DNA from: Pichia kudriavzevii
Lineage: Eukaryota > Ascomycota > Pichiomycetes > Pichiales > Pichiaceae
Direction: 5' to 3'
Assembly (NCBI RefSeq): GCF_003054445.1
Contig: NC_042507.1
Span: forward strand, 2,542,001-2,606,000
DNA: 64,000 bases
Shown here: positions 1 through 9,353 of the stretch, one piece after another
How positions within the stretch are numbered: the stretch's first letter is position 1
How the letters are laid out: each line of letters begins with the position of its first letter
Made by a program: the position numbers and the translations under genes
The notes under the pieces: model-generated
What the model saw: only the letters and a program-made list of their open reading frames with translations
Told to the model about the DNA's origin: nothing
The model's database searches: none

Positions 1-41
1 TCCACTAGGCCAACCTCAGAGCTCCCAACTTACACCAACTA

Positions 42-299
42 ATGGGTTACTCACAACAGCCGCCGCCTCAATACTACCAACAACCCCCACAACAACAGGG
101 ATACTACCAGCAGCAGCCTCCTCAACAGTACTACCAACCACAGGGACACGCCCAGTACCCACAACAACCGCAGGTGATCTACGTCCAGCAACAGCAGCCA
201 CAAACTACAAACAACGAAGACTGCTGTATGGCATGCATGGGCACCTTCCTTGCTTGTTTGTCCTTGAACCTCCTATTGAATGCATGTTTTCTCTTCTAA
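42..299 (+). CDS. CYSTM-type Gln/Pro/Tyr-rich small membrane protein
   Basis: An 85-aa protein. Residues 1-60 are almost only Gln, Pro, Tyr and Gly, with repeated PPQYYQ/QQGYYQ motifs and a VIYVQQQ motif. Residues 61-85 are a short Cys-rich hydrophobic tail (CCMACMGTFLACL, then a Leu/Phe end). This is the layout of the CYSTM (cysteine-rich transmembrane module) family, which includes yeast YBR016W and YDL012C. These are tail-anchored plasma-membrane proteins linked to stress and metal tolerance, often palmitoylated. The exact function is unknown. The ATG at 42 is the first in frame, and an in-frame TAG lies at 6-8. That TAG could instead be a 3' splice site, which would add about 11 residues, and the window edge hides this. 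A second copy follows at 664. Family assignment is fairly firm. Confidence 0.75.
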   Translation: MGYSQQPPPQYYQQPPQQQGYYQQQPPQQYYQPQGHAQYPQQPQVIYVQQQQPQTTNNEDCCMACMGTFLACLSLNLLLNACFLF

Positions 300-663
300 T
301 GGGGGAAACACATACACGCATACACACACACGACCCCCTTTCCCTCTCCTCTTGGCCTCGTTGGTCACCCTACTTCTAACAGCTCCCCCCATCTCCGTCC
401 TGCAGTGTCACATCCACTTCAATACAGAAATACATAGCCAACCGTCTATACCGAAAACACACATCTCCGTCAGCATGTCACGTGACACAGCAATTTTTGT
501 TTGTCCTTGTTTGTTCTCAAAATGTTGCCTGCCCTAAGGAGGAAACGCGTGAGATTCTGGACTAGCAAAACTTGCTCTATAGAACCAACGAGTGATATCT
601 GACTTGCTCGTTCTATTGTTCCGCCAATAAATCCGATAGAAGCATACCTAAATCGGTGACCAG
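300..663. other. Intergenic region between the two CYSTM-type genes
   Basis: This stretch holds the 3' end of the first gene and the promoter of the second. A CA-rich run (ACACACAC) lies near 315-330 and pyrimidine-rich sequence follows. The overlapping open frames on the minus strand are shadows. I see no RNA gene or clear TATA box. Confidence 0.5.
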
Positions 664-960
664 ATGTATTCACAACATCAACAACAAAAACAAGATCAAC
701 AGCAACATCCACAGCAACATCCACAGGCTCCGCCTCCAGAGTATGATCCGCAAGGGCAGGCACAGCAAGATTATTACCAACAGCAACCGCAGCATGCGTA
801 CCAACCCCCACAAGGGTACGGAGATTCCTCACAGCAACCCCCAATGGTTTATGTCCAGCAGGAGGAACAACAAAAGTCAAACAACATCCGTTGCCTAGTG
901 ATAGCATCGGCATGCGCCTGCTTGATCACAGACATAGTTCTTGCTGCATTGTCATCGTAA
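664..960 (+). CDS. Second CYSTM-type Gln-rich small membrane protein
   Basis: A 98-aa protein with the same plan as the gene at 42-299: a Gln/His/Pro/Tyr-rich front (residues 1-75), a PPMVYVQQEEQQ block matching the VIYVQQQQP block of the neighbour, and a hydrophobic C-terminal tail with three Cys (CLVIASACACLI). The shared pre-tail motif and tandem position indicate a local duplication followed by divergence. The tail has fewer Cys than the first copy and ends in small residues. The stop TAA lies four codons upstream of the ATG in frame, so the start is secure unless the gene is spliced. Likely a tail-anchored plasma-membrane protein; the role is unknown. Confidence 0.72.
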   Translation: MYSQHQQQKQDQQQHPQQHPQAPPPEYDPQGQAQQDYYQQQPQHAYQPPQGYGDSSQQPPMVYVQQEEQQKSNNIRCLVIASACACLITDIVLAALSS

Positions 961-1433
961 AGATGGTCGAGCTGCATGTGCTCTTGCTCTTTTTCGTACA
1001 CTTATTTCCACTACCTCTATTATCATTATAACTGTCGATATATTTATTACTCTGTTTACTTCTACTACCATTAATACAACTTCTTGTTAGATGCTTCCGC
1101 TTCCACTCCCACGCCCGTGGCCAAGCACAAATATACTCTTGCCCGTCTTGATACAGCTGCTTGACTTCCTTCTGTGTCCAACACGTTGATTGCCAATTTT
1201 ATAGTTGCGCTTCACTCGGTGAGTTTCTTGCTGCCCTCGGAATTCTTTCCCCTTGGGGAAAATTCCCCGCCACGCAAATTTCACACTCTTTTCGATAATC
1301 TCCGTTTTATCTCCTTAATCTTCACAGTCTATGGATTGTACATGTAAATATATATACATGCACAAACACATACACATAAACACCTCGGGAAGAGTGTGGA
1401 GATCGCCATAGACATAGTACCATTGTACAAGCG
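961..1433. other. Intergenic region upstream of AIM32
   Basis: About 470 bp of AT-rich sequence. A run of alternating TA/CA (tatatatacatgcacaaacac) lies near 1348-1375, just before AIM32. A 65-codon minus-strand frame (1087-1284) has no recognisable features and I do not call it. No RNA gene was seen. Confidence 0.45.
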
Positions 1434-2159
1434 ATGCAGTTCCGTCGTTTCCAATCTACACTGAAACTGGTGTCTCGATGCCCGCCTCCAAAGTATGATA
1501 CCGGATGCACATTCTGTCAACCACCTCCAGAATTGGACTTGAAATCTCCTCCATTCTCCATCAGAAACACTGCCCCTCCACTGGCAAAACACGTGATTGT
1601 CTTATCGGAAACTTCCAATAAGGACTGGCCGAAGAAAGTGGAGGCATATCCCGTGATGAGGAACCTCGGCGCTGTTGGTAGGGGAAATGGTAACCTGTTC
1701 AGCATGTCAACCCTATGTCCCGAAACCGAAACCGGTCATGTCGAGGTGTTGGTTTATCCCGACTCGAAGAAAGTGACATTCAAAGACAACTCGGCCAATT
1801 ATAGTAAGTTCGTCAAGGCCATGGACGGAGAGCTGGCTACAAATGAAACCCTTTCAGTTACCGCTTTTGAAAAACCACTAATCTTAATATGCGGACACGC
1901 AGAGCGTGATGTGAGATGTGGTGTCGTGGGGGAACTTGTACATGATGAATTTGAGAAAGTTCTGCATAGGGAAAAACTCAATGTGGAGCTCGGGTATATC
2001 AGCCACATTGGCGGCCATGTGTATGCTGGCAATGTTTTGATTTATAAGCCCAACGGAACCATGGTTTGGTATGGAATGGTGAGGCCGCAACATGTCCAAG
2101 GAATTGTCACAAAAACAGTCAAAGCCGACACGCTCATTGAGGAATTACTTAGAAACTAA
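1434..2159 (+). CDS. AIM32: Mitochondrial thioredoxin-like [2Fe-2S] ferredoxin Aim32
   Basis: A 241-aa protein of the Aim32 (sucrase/ferredoxin-like) family, a thioredoxin-fold [2Fe-2S] protein of the mitochondrial matrix and intermembrane space that is linked to protein import redox quality control. The cluster ligands typical of the family are present: C153 and C162 in the CGHAERDVRCG motif, and H191 and H195 in SHIGGH. The N-terminus is rich in Arg, Ser, Phe and Gln (residues 1-15) with no acidic residue, as expected of a matrix targeting peptide. A CxxxxCxxC-like group of Cys lies at residues 16-28. The length is lower than the S. cerevisiae protein (about 311 aa). It is convergent with LYS2, whose stop lies 80 bp away. 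Confidence 0.88.
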   Translation: MQFRRFQSTLKLVSRCPPPKYDTGCTFCQPPPELDLKSPPFSIRNTAPPLAKHVIVLSETSNKDWPKKVEAYPVMRNLGAVGRGNGNLFSMSTLCPETETGHVEVLVYPDSKKVTFKDNSANYSKFVKAMDGELATNETLSVTAFEKPLILICGHAERDVRCGVVGELVHDEFEKVLHREKLNVELGYISHIGGHVYAGNVLIYKPNGTMVWYGMVRPQHVQGIVTKTVKADTLIEELLRN

Positions 2160-2239
2160 TATGGAACTCTAAATACACGAGACGTGAACTATATATATAT
2201 ATGTATGTATATAATTGTATTCAAGTTAAGCCGTAGAAC

Positions 2240-5200
2240 TCAGTTGGCACTTGTTCTAGCGCCTGCACCGGATCTAATTAACTCAATCGATTCTTCGCTG
2301 ATTTTAACATCAGGAATTGCAACTGTTGGTGTCTTTTCAGGTTTTGGTAAAAATCCAATTTTGATTAGATAAGAGACATATACCGCTAAAACTTCCTTTG
2401 TGACACCTCTAGCATGTTTGGCATCGTCACTGCCATACCATTTTTTGTCTTCGGCTAAAACCTCACGGGCATTTCTATCGTCCAATTCAGGAGCCAGACT
2501 GTCTTCTGGCAAGTTGCCGAGAACCATGTGCAATAATGGGAATAACGCATTATCATTGCCATCATCAATAACAAATTTTTCTAATGTCTTACACCATGCA
2601 CGGTATTCCTCTTTTCTAACTTCGTAACCAAAGTCGTTTAGCGCAGCTAGCATCTCATTGAACTTAATCCTTGGATGGCCAGTGACCTGAACAACGGATA
2701 ATTTCTCACCTGTTTTAGCTGGAGGGTGCAATGCAGAGGCCGCAACAATTCTGGCAACATGGTCAACGGGAACGGTATTCACAGAATTGGTAATCTCAGG
2801 GTAAGAACCAACTTCAACGCACCCTTTCAGCATTCTCAACAAGAAATCATCGGTGTTTGCCGCACCTGACTCACTGAAGCCCTGGACGTAACCAGGTCTA
2901 ATAATAGCACCCCTTAGGCCCAACTCACCAGCACGACGGATTATAAACTCAGCAGACCATTTGGACTGACCATATCCTGTACCTAATCCCGATTTGGCTG
3001 CCATCAGATCATCGGACTCAAGAATCCCGCCGATATCCTTCTCCTTAGAATGTAAACTTGCACCTAATGCAACATAGTGTGGAACATCGACAGTTGAAGT
3101 ACTTGAAACAAATGTAAAATGCTTGGCCTTACCCTCGGAGCACATGTTTAAAACATTAATTGTAGAAATGACGTTTGCGTCTCTTAATTTGTCATAAGGA
3201 TAAACCCAATGGACAAGAGCACCATTATGGATAATGACATCAATTGTGGAAGATAGTTTATTCCAAGATTCGTCGCTTAATCCAAACTGGGGCTTCGACA
3301 AATCGCCTAGAACAACTTCAAGCTTAGACTTGTAAGAATTATCCCAAACACCGTAAGTCTTGCTGGTCTTAATTAATCTTTGGAGACCTGTTTCAGGATC
3401 CTTGGCACGAACATGTGCATAGATTTTGATGTTGAGTTCAGAACGCTGTAATAGTTCCTTCGCAATGAAAGTACCCAAGAAACCTGTTGCACCAGTAAGG
3501 AAAATATTGATTTCTTTCGAAGGATCAAGTCTCTCCAATGTCTGATATGTATGTTTCAATTGGGTCTTTGAAAGTTTAACCGCGTCTTCATAATAATCAA
3601 TCTTTGAGGCGTTTTCATTTTCCACGGCATCATTTTCCGCTGTTTCAGAACCATCTTCCATGTTTGATAACCTTTGAACTGCTGAAGCAAATGATGAAAT
3701 GGTTGGGTGCTTGAAAATAGTCCCTAATGGAACATCAATGAATAGTTTTTTTCTCAATTCAAAAATCATTCTAGTTGCTAAAATAGAATGACCTCCCAAG
3801 TCAAAGAATGAGTCCTCTGGGTGAATAGTGGAAGGCCTGTTTGGCAAAACAGTGATCCATAAGTCTCTAATCTTTGCCTCCATTTCAGTGAACTCGGCAT
3901 CTGATGTGTCATTTGCAGCAGAAATTTGAGCAACTTGCGCCAACTGCTTCTCAGATGGTAATTGTAATTTTGGCTTATCGACTTTACCGTTAGGGTTCAA
4001 AGGTAACTTCGTCATTGGAATAACTATAGTTGGAATAGAATATGAGGCTAATCTCTTCTTTAAGTGCAGCTTTAGATCCCTAATCAATTCAGCATACTCC
4101 ACTAATCCTCTAACGATCGGATCTTCAATGGCCTCTGTCTCCGGGGTGACATTCTTGTAATTTGCTAATTCATCAACAGCCTTAGGGACAAGGAATGTCA
4201 CAAGTAAAGGTTCACCATTCTTATCTTTTCTCACCAAAGTAATGTTTTCTCTGATCAAAGGATGCTGAGAGATATGTGTATCAATTTCTCCCAATTCGAT
4301 TCTAAAGCCTCTAATCTTAACTTGATCATCTGCACGGCCACAGCATTCACAGTTACCATCAGGTAAGTATCTTCCTAAATCACCAGTTCTATATAGTCTA
4401 TCTCTTGGTAATTTCCAGAATTCCCTCCATGGCTCGTTTTTAGAAATCTCTTTATCCTTGGCAATGAATTTATCGACTGGAACGTACCAGTTGTTAACAA
4501 ACTTTTCCTTATTCAAAGCATCGTTCATTCTGTAGCCTTCGGCCAGGCCCGCTGCTCTGACATAAATTTCACCAACTTCACCAATACCACAGGTTTGAGT
4601 TCTATCATTTCTATTGACAACTAATAACTGGACGTTCAGCATACCTTTACCCGCGGGCATAATATCTTTCTGGGTTTCTAAGAAATGAGAGTCTTTAGAA
4701 CGGCTTGGAATTTCAAAATATGAAACCGCCCTTTGGGTTTCGGTGGTACCATACATGTTAACAATGTAGCAGTTTTCTGCTAGCGTTTGCAAACGGAGAC
4801 AGTCTCTCTTTGTTAAAATATCACCAACAAAGAAGGCATGGTGTAAGCTCTTGATGTCAGCTGTAGCTTGTGCGCTCAACAATTGACCCATTGCTGGTGT
4901 TAGGTGAGTAACCGTGGCACCATGCTTGGACATCCATTCGGCTAGTTTTCCTGGAGTACCAATATCATCTTGAGTTGGAACAAGCAAGGTTGCACCAAGG
5001 AACAAAGGTGTAAACATATCTCTTTGGATAGGATCATGGGCAATACCTGACAACATCGTGAATTTATCGTTTTCGGACAAGTTGAAGGTCTTAGCCATCC
5101 ATGGGAAGTAGTAGGCAAGTGAGAAATGTCTACCAAGAACACCCTTTGGTAATCCTTCAGATCCCGACGTGAATGATAAGGTAGGGTTAGAATCCGGACC

Positions 5201-6412
5201 AACAACAACACCTGTTCTTTGAGACTTGTATTGTTCATATTCAGCTAGAATGTCTTTACCGTTTACAATTCCACCCAATATAGAACCATCATCTTGGAGT
5301 TCGATTTCCGGAATCCGGGTAATGACGTTCAATTCTTCTCTAATGTAATTTTCAACCAAGTCATCAATGACGCCTGCCTTCTTAATTCCAATAATACCTT
5401 GTGGGTTTGCAACCTTTAAATAGACGGTTTGTCTCGCAGGAGGGTAAGCAGGGTCAATGACAGAGAAAGTAGCACCGGCTTTTAGGACACCCATGACAGA
5501 CACCATTAAGTCGACGCCTCTGTAAGCATAAATCATCACAATGTCGCCCCTCTTAATACCGGTTTTGACTAAATAGTTACCAACAATATTAGAAGCTTCA
5601 TTGATTTGCCTATAGGTGAAGTGCCTATCTTTAGATTTTTCATCAAGAAACGAAGCAGTTTCAACAACACATGTCCTATCTGGATGCTTGTCAGCATTGT
5701 CTGCAAAAATGTCCTGGATTGCACCCCTAAAATTGGACCAGTCAAGATCAATTGTCGGGTCTGGTAGCACTGCCCTTTGTTCAGGTGTGATTAACGAAAT
5801 TTTAGAAATGACTTGGTTTTTGTCCTTCTTGACAATCTCCACAACCTGAGAAAACTGTTCGGAGAAAAAGTGAATTCTTTCCTCCTTATATAAAAGAGAG
5901 TTGTAGTGAATAGTTACAACTGAATCCTTATTGAAATAAATGGCCATGTCTCTAATAGAACCTGGAACAGTTGTGCTCAACGAGTCCGAAGAGCCGGAGA
6001 ACTGAAAAGACGATTTGAACAAAGCAGGTGGTTTTTCCAAATCTTTAGATGATTGTAACTGTTTCACAATAGTCTCAATAGGAACTAGCTTAGAATAGAA
6101 ATTTTCATAGGTGGATTTGACATACTGATATAGTTCACTGAAGGTTTTCTTTGGATCGATATTTAATCTGAGAACAAACTCATTCTGTGCAAATTCGTCA
6201 TTTGTGCCAATGGTCAAATCATCATCACCGGTTAATCTGTAGATGAGAACTGCATATACGGTTAATGCGGTCAAAAAATCGGTATTCTCTGGAACTGTAA
6301 ACTCAAGTGTTGCTTGTTGGATAGAACCATCTGTGGGTCTTTGGAAATCAAATGGCAGGATGTTGAGAGTTGGAGAATCCAACGTCTCTGTCCAAAACTG
6401 AGTGTCTAGCAT
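2240..6412 (-). CDS. LYS2: L-2-aminoadipate reductase, lysine biosynthesis
   Basis: A 1390-aa NRPS-like enzyme that activates alpha-aminoadipate with ATP, loads it on a carrier domain and reduces it with NADPH to the semialdehyde, a step of the fungal lysine pathway. The domain order is: condensation-like front (about 1-225); adenylation domain with the TSGSEGLPKG core near residue 415; acyl-carrier domain with the phosphopantetheine serine in FFDLGGHSI near 872; and a short-chain-type reductase with the TGATGFLG nucleotide motif near 975 and a Tyr-x-x-x-Lys pair in GYGQSKW near 1150. The length matches S. cerevisiae Lys2 (1392 aa). The carrier domain needs the Lys5 transferase, which is not in this window. 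The promoter has a TGACTCA Gcn4-type site 182 bp before the ATG. The gene is divergent from NOT5. Confidence 0.97.
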   Translation of the reverse strand: MLDTQFWTETLDSPTLNILPFDFQRPTDGSIQQATLEFTVPENTDFLTALTVYAVLIYRLTGDDDLTIGTNDEFAQNEFVLRLNIDPKKTFSELYQYVKSTYENFYSKLVPIETIVKQLQSSKDLEKPPALFKSSFQFSGSSDSLSTTVPGSIRDMAIYFNKDSVVTIHYNSLLYKEERIHFFSEQFSQVVEIVKKDKNQVISKISLITPEQRAVLPDPTIDLDWSNFRGAIQDIFADNADKHPDRTCVVETASFLDEKSKDRHFTYRQINEASNIVGNYLVKTGIKRGDIVMIYAYRGVDLMVSVMGVLKAGATFSVIDPAYPPARQTVYLKVANPQGIIGIKKAGVIDDLVENYIREELNVITRIPEIELQDDGSILGGIVNGKDILAEYEQYKSQRTGVVVGPDSNPTLSFTSGSEGLPKGVLGRHFSLAYYFPWMAKTFNLSENDKFTMLSGIAHDPIQRDMFTPLFLGATLLVPTQDDIGTPGKLAEWMSKHGATVTHLTPAMGQLLSAQATADIKSLHHAFFVGDILTKRDCLRLQTLAENCYIVNMYGTTETQRAVSYFEIPSRSKDSHFLETQKDIMPAGKGMLNVQLLVVNRNDRTQTCGIGEVGEIYVRAAGLAEGYRMNDALNKEKFVNNWYVPVDKFIAKDKEISKNEPWREFWKLPRDRLYRTGDLGRYLPDGNCECCGRADDQVKIRGFRIELGEIDTHISQHPLIRENITLVRKDKNGEPLLVTFLVPKAVDELANYKNVTPETEAIEDPIVRGLVEYAELIRDLKLHLKKRLASYSIPTIVIPMTKLPLNPNGKVDKPKLQLPSEKQLAQVAQISAANDTSDAEFTEMEAKIRDLWITVLPNRPSTIHPEDSFFDLGGHSILATRMIFELRKKLFIDVPLGTIFKHPTISSFASAVQRLSNMEDGSETAENDAVENENASKIDYYEDAVKLSKTQLKHTYQTLERLDPSKEINIFLTGATGFLGTFIAKELLQRSELNIKIYAHVRAKDPETGLQRLIKTSKTYGVWDNSYKSKLEVVLGDLSKPQFGLSDESWNKLSSTIDVIIHNGALVHWVYPYDKLRDANVISTINVLNMCSEGKAKHFTFVSSTSTVDVPHYVALGASLHSKEKDIGGILESDDLMAAKSGLGTGYGQSKWSAEFIIRRAGELGLRGAIIRPGYVQGFSESGAANTDDFLLRMLKGCVEVGSYPEITNSVNTVPVDHVARIVAASALHPPAKTGEKLSVVQVTGHPRIKFNEMLAALNDFGYEVRKEEYRAWCKTLEKFVIDDGNDNALFPLLHMVLGNLPEDSLAPELDDRNAREVLAEDKKWYGSDDAKHARGVTKEVLAVYVSYLIKIGFLPKPEKTPTVAIPDVKISEESIELIRSGAGARTSAN

Positions 6413-6901
6413 TGTCTATTGTTAAGATGGACAAAACTGAGTGATGACGATGAATTAGCAGGAATCACAAAATTAACAAAAGAACAAAATGACTAAAGAG
6501 ATGACAAATTGTGCCTAACAGTTCCAAAAAAAAAAATCGGTGCTTTCAAATTGGTACAACCTATTTAACCCTTGTAAGTTGGTTGTTCTCAAATGACTCA
6601 GTCTTGAACTCACAATGAGATTCCAGATGCCGCAACCGGAAGGAGAAAGAAATAATTAAAAAAAAAAAAGGAAAAAGAAACAAAAAAAAGCCGAGGGGCT
6701 CAGCTTAGTTTCCCTTAAAACTTGCTATCGTGAATTTCTCGCGAAAAGAGAGAAAAATCCAAGGTTTACTGGCACGATGTGGGTGCTGACAGTGGCGTTG
6801 AAGAAGTTCACCTTGTTTGGGAACTAATGTATAGGAGGAGACGGTCTGTTTGGAATTGAAGAATACTATTTCTGGCAGGAAGGTACCAGGAGAGAAAGAC
6901 A
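6413..6901. promoter_or_regulatory. Divergent LYS2-NOT5 intergenic promoter
   Basis: A 489-bp region between two divergent starts. It holds the Gcn4-type site and two A-rich tracts (near 6526-6536 and 6656-6690), the usual nucleosome-depleting elements of yeast promoters. Overlapping minus-strand frames across 6705-7050 are shadows of the NOT5 exon 1 and intron region. Confidence 0.55.
6594..6600. promoter_or_regulatory. Gcn4-type site (TGACTCA) in the LYS2/NOT5 divergent promoter
   Basis: An exact match to the Gcn4 core TGASTCA, about 182 bp upstream of the LYS2 ATG. LYS2 is a known target of general amino-acid control in S. cerevisiae. Binding in this species is inferred. Confidence 0.65.
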
Positions 6902-9139
6902 ATGTCACAGAGAAAGCTGTTACAGTATGTGTATACATGATAAGGAGGGGGAGGAGAGTGGATGTTTGTATGGTTCATATCTGCACAATTCAAGAACAAA
7001 ATACTAACGCCAAAATATATATTATAAAGAGAGATTGATCGTGTTTTCAAGAAAGTGAAGGAAGGACTCGAGGAGTTTGATTTTATCTATGAAAAGCTAC
7101 AGGACTGTGAGAACCAGTCACAGAAGGAGAAGCTGGAATCTGACTTGAAGAAGGAAATCAAAAAGCTTCAGAGATTCAGAGAGCAAATCAAGAACTGGAT
7201 GAGTGGTTCGGAAGTGAAAGACAAGAAACCGCTTATAGAGCACCGGAAATTGATTGAAAGAGAAATGGAAAGATTCAAGGAGGTGGAAAAAATGATGAAA
7301 ACAAAGGCTTTTTCTAACGAAGCTTTGGCGTCGAATGTAGAAGTTGTCGATCCAAGGAAGAAAGAGAAGATGGCAACTGCTGAATATATTGAGGGAAGGA
7401 TCGAGGAGTTGCAACTGCAAATGGAAGCAATTGAAGCTAGTATAGATCAGATATCGTCAACGTTGAAGAAGAAGAAGTCGGACGCTTCAAAGCAAGCACA
7501 AATTGCAACGCTTCAAGAGAAATTGGGAAGACATAAGTGGCACATTGGCATGTTAGAATCCATCTTAAGGCATCTAGAAAATGACAATATTGAAGTTGAG
7601 CAGATCAATGAAATTAAAGAAGATATCGACTATTATGTGGATTCCAATCAGGATCCAAACTTTATTGAAGACGATACATTCTACGATATGTTGGGACTGG
7701 ATGACATGGAGGATAGTTTTGCAGTGATACCCGGAGATGACTCTGAGTTTCCCGTAAGCTCAAGCAGATCGCAGTCTGTATCTGAGGATCTTGATAAAGA
7801 GAAGTCGACATCGCGTGAGAAAGAACGGGATAGGAAACGTGATAAGGAAAGGAAAACCGAAAGAGAACAAGAAAAGACAAGTGAAGAACCAAAGGATAAA
7901 CCCAAAGATAAAGGCGATGATAAGCGGGAACAAGCTCAAGAACCTCAACCGAAGGAAAAAACCGTTAACTTGGTTACCCAGTTGTCCCAATCCCAAGTAA
8001 GCTCACCGATTTCCAAGACGGGTCTGCTTGCATCCACCTTGGCTGCAGCGATCCCAAAATCATCACCTTCAGCAACACCACTGCTAAAATATGCCGCTGT
8101 TGCATCGTCAGCTGCCAAGAAAACCTCAACTGTTTCCACACCGACTCCGATCTCATATGCTACATTAGCATCCTCAATAAATGGTACCATCTCAAATACT
8201 AATAGCCCATCTACTCCAACACAGAAAACTTCCAGTATATCAGGATCAATATCTTCTTTAAATGCGCAGACTTCAACGCCGTCGAAGTCAGTCTCTAACA
8301 TATCGCAGTCACAGTCTGGAGGGGCCGAACATATAAGCTGTGATACATTCACTATCCCAGAACCTTCTGTATCTCTTGAGACCATTAATGCGTTAGCTTC
8401 TGCCAATGCATCGAGAATTCTAAATAATAACAATGCAAATCATCCACATGTAAACAACATTGATGAAGAGCTGTCATTCTTAAACCAGCAGACTTTTCCT
8501 GCTACTATGACAAATTACTTGGAATCCCTCGAGATTGCTAAAAACAGGATGTTTGAGTTTAGGAAACAAGAACAGTTACATGTCCCTAGTAAAAAGTCTC
8601 AACCACCTGCTACGGTATGTGAATTGAAACAACCCGTGTACTCCGAAATATCCTCATTTTTGGAGACCTCATTGTTAAATTGTCCCGATTCATATGATGC
8701 TGATAAGCCTCATAGATACAGTCCTAGCAACCCTTATGTTTCTCAGCCAAATTTCCCATCGGAACCACTACTGGAAATAATCAATTCTAAAAAAATTGTT
8801 GAAAAGTTCAGTCTTGATACGCTCTTTTACACATTCTACTACTACAATTTGAGGACGCCGTCAAGATTTACAAACTTTTTTGATTCCACACCAAATCCCG
8901 ACGATGACTACTTCCAGTTTTTAGCTGCACAGGAACTCCATCGCCGTGGGTGGAACTATCAAGCCCACACCCATACTTGGTTCAGTAAAGATGATATTGT
9001 AGATGCCGCTACCGCCGTAGGCGGAGTTAGTGGGAATCAATGGAAAAGCTTCGACTTTGTTGACACGTGGATGGTGAGACGAAATGCTGGGTTTGTCTAC
9101 GATGCTAATGATGTAGAGAAGTCTTACTTTACTGTATAG
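6902..9139 (+). CDS. NOT5: CCR4-NOT complex subunit Not3/Not5 (spliced)
   Basis: A subunit of the CCR4-NOT deadenylase and transcription regulator. The unbroken frame starts at 7055 but lacks the conserved family start. Reading join(6902..6924,7030..9139) restores it: MSQRKLLQ from exon 1 joins EIDRVFKKVKEGLEEF from exon 2, the canonical Not3/Not5 beginning. The spliced protein is 710 aa. The N-terminal coiled-coil Not3 domain covers about 1-235, a Ser/Thr/Lys-rich linker about 240-480, and the NOT2/3/5 box is at the C-terminus (about 560-710). S. cerevisiae has two paralogs (NOT3, 836 aa; NOT5, 560 aa). Single-copy yeasts usually have one hybrid gene, and I cannot tell which name fits better. 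Confidence 0.93.
6925..7029 (+). other. Spliceosomal intron of NOT5
   Basis: A 105-bp intron with donor GTATGT at 6925-6930, a perfect TACTAAC branch site at 7002-7008 and an acceptor ending AAAG at 7028-7029. Only this acceptor keeps the conserved protein frame; the AG two bases further would put a stop in frame. An A before AG is a less usual acceptor context than C or T. Confidence 0.9.
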
Positions 9140-9353
9140 GTGATAAGATGTATGTAATAACGATACACCCGAGATTGCTTAGCAAAAACAAGATGATAAC
9201 AAAACACTCGGCCGAAACAGCTGCACTAAAAGAAATAAGCAAAAGTTTATAAATTAGGGGTGAATTCCGCTCATGTCGGCTATAGCGATAAAGAAGAAAG
9301 CCATCAGAATATACAGTGAAGATAACATCAATAAACACAATCGATAACTATAC

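Noticed and set aside
7945-8433. 162-codon minus-strand frame
   Set aside because: Fully antisense to the Ser/Thr-rich linker of NOT5; the sense protein is clearly real.
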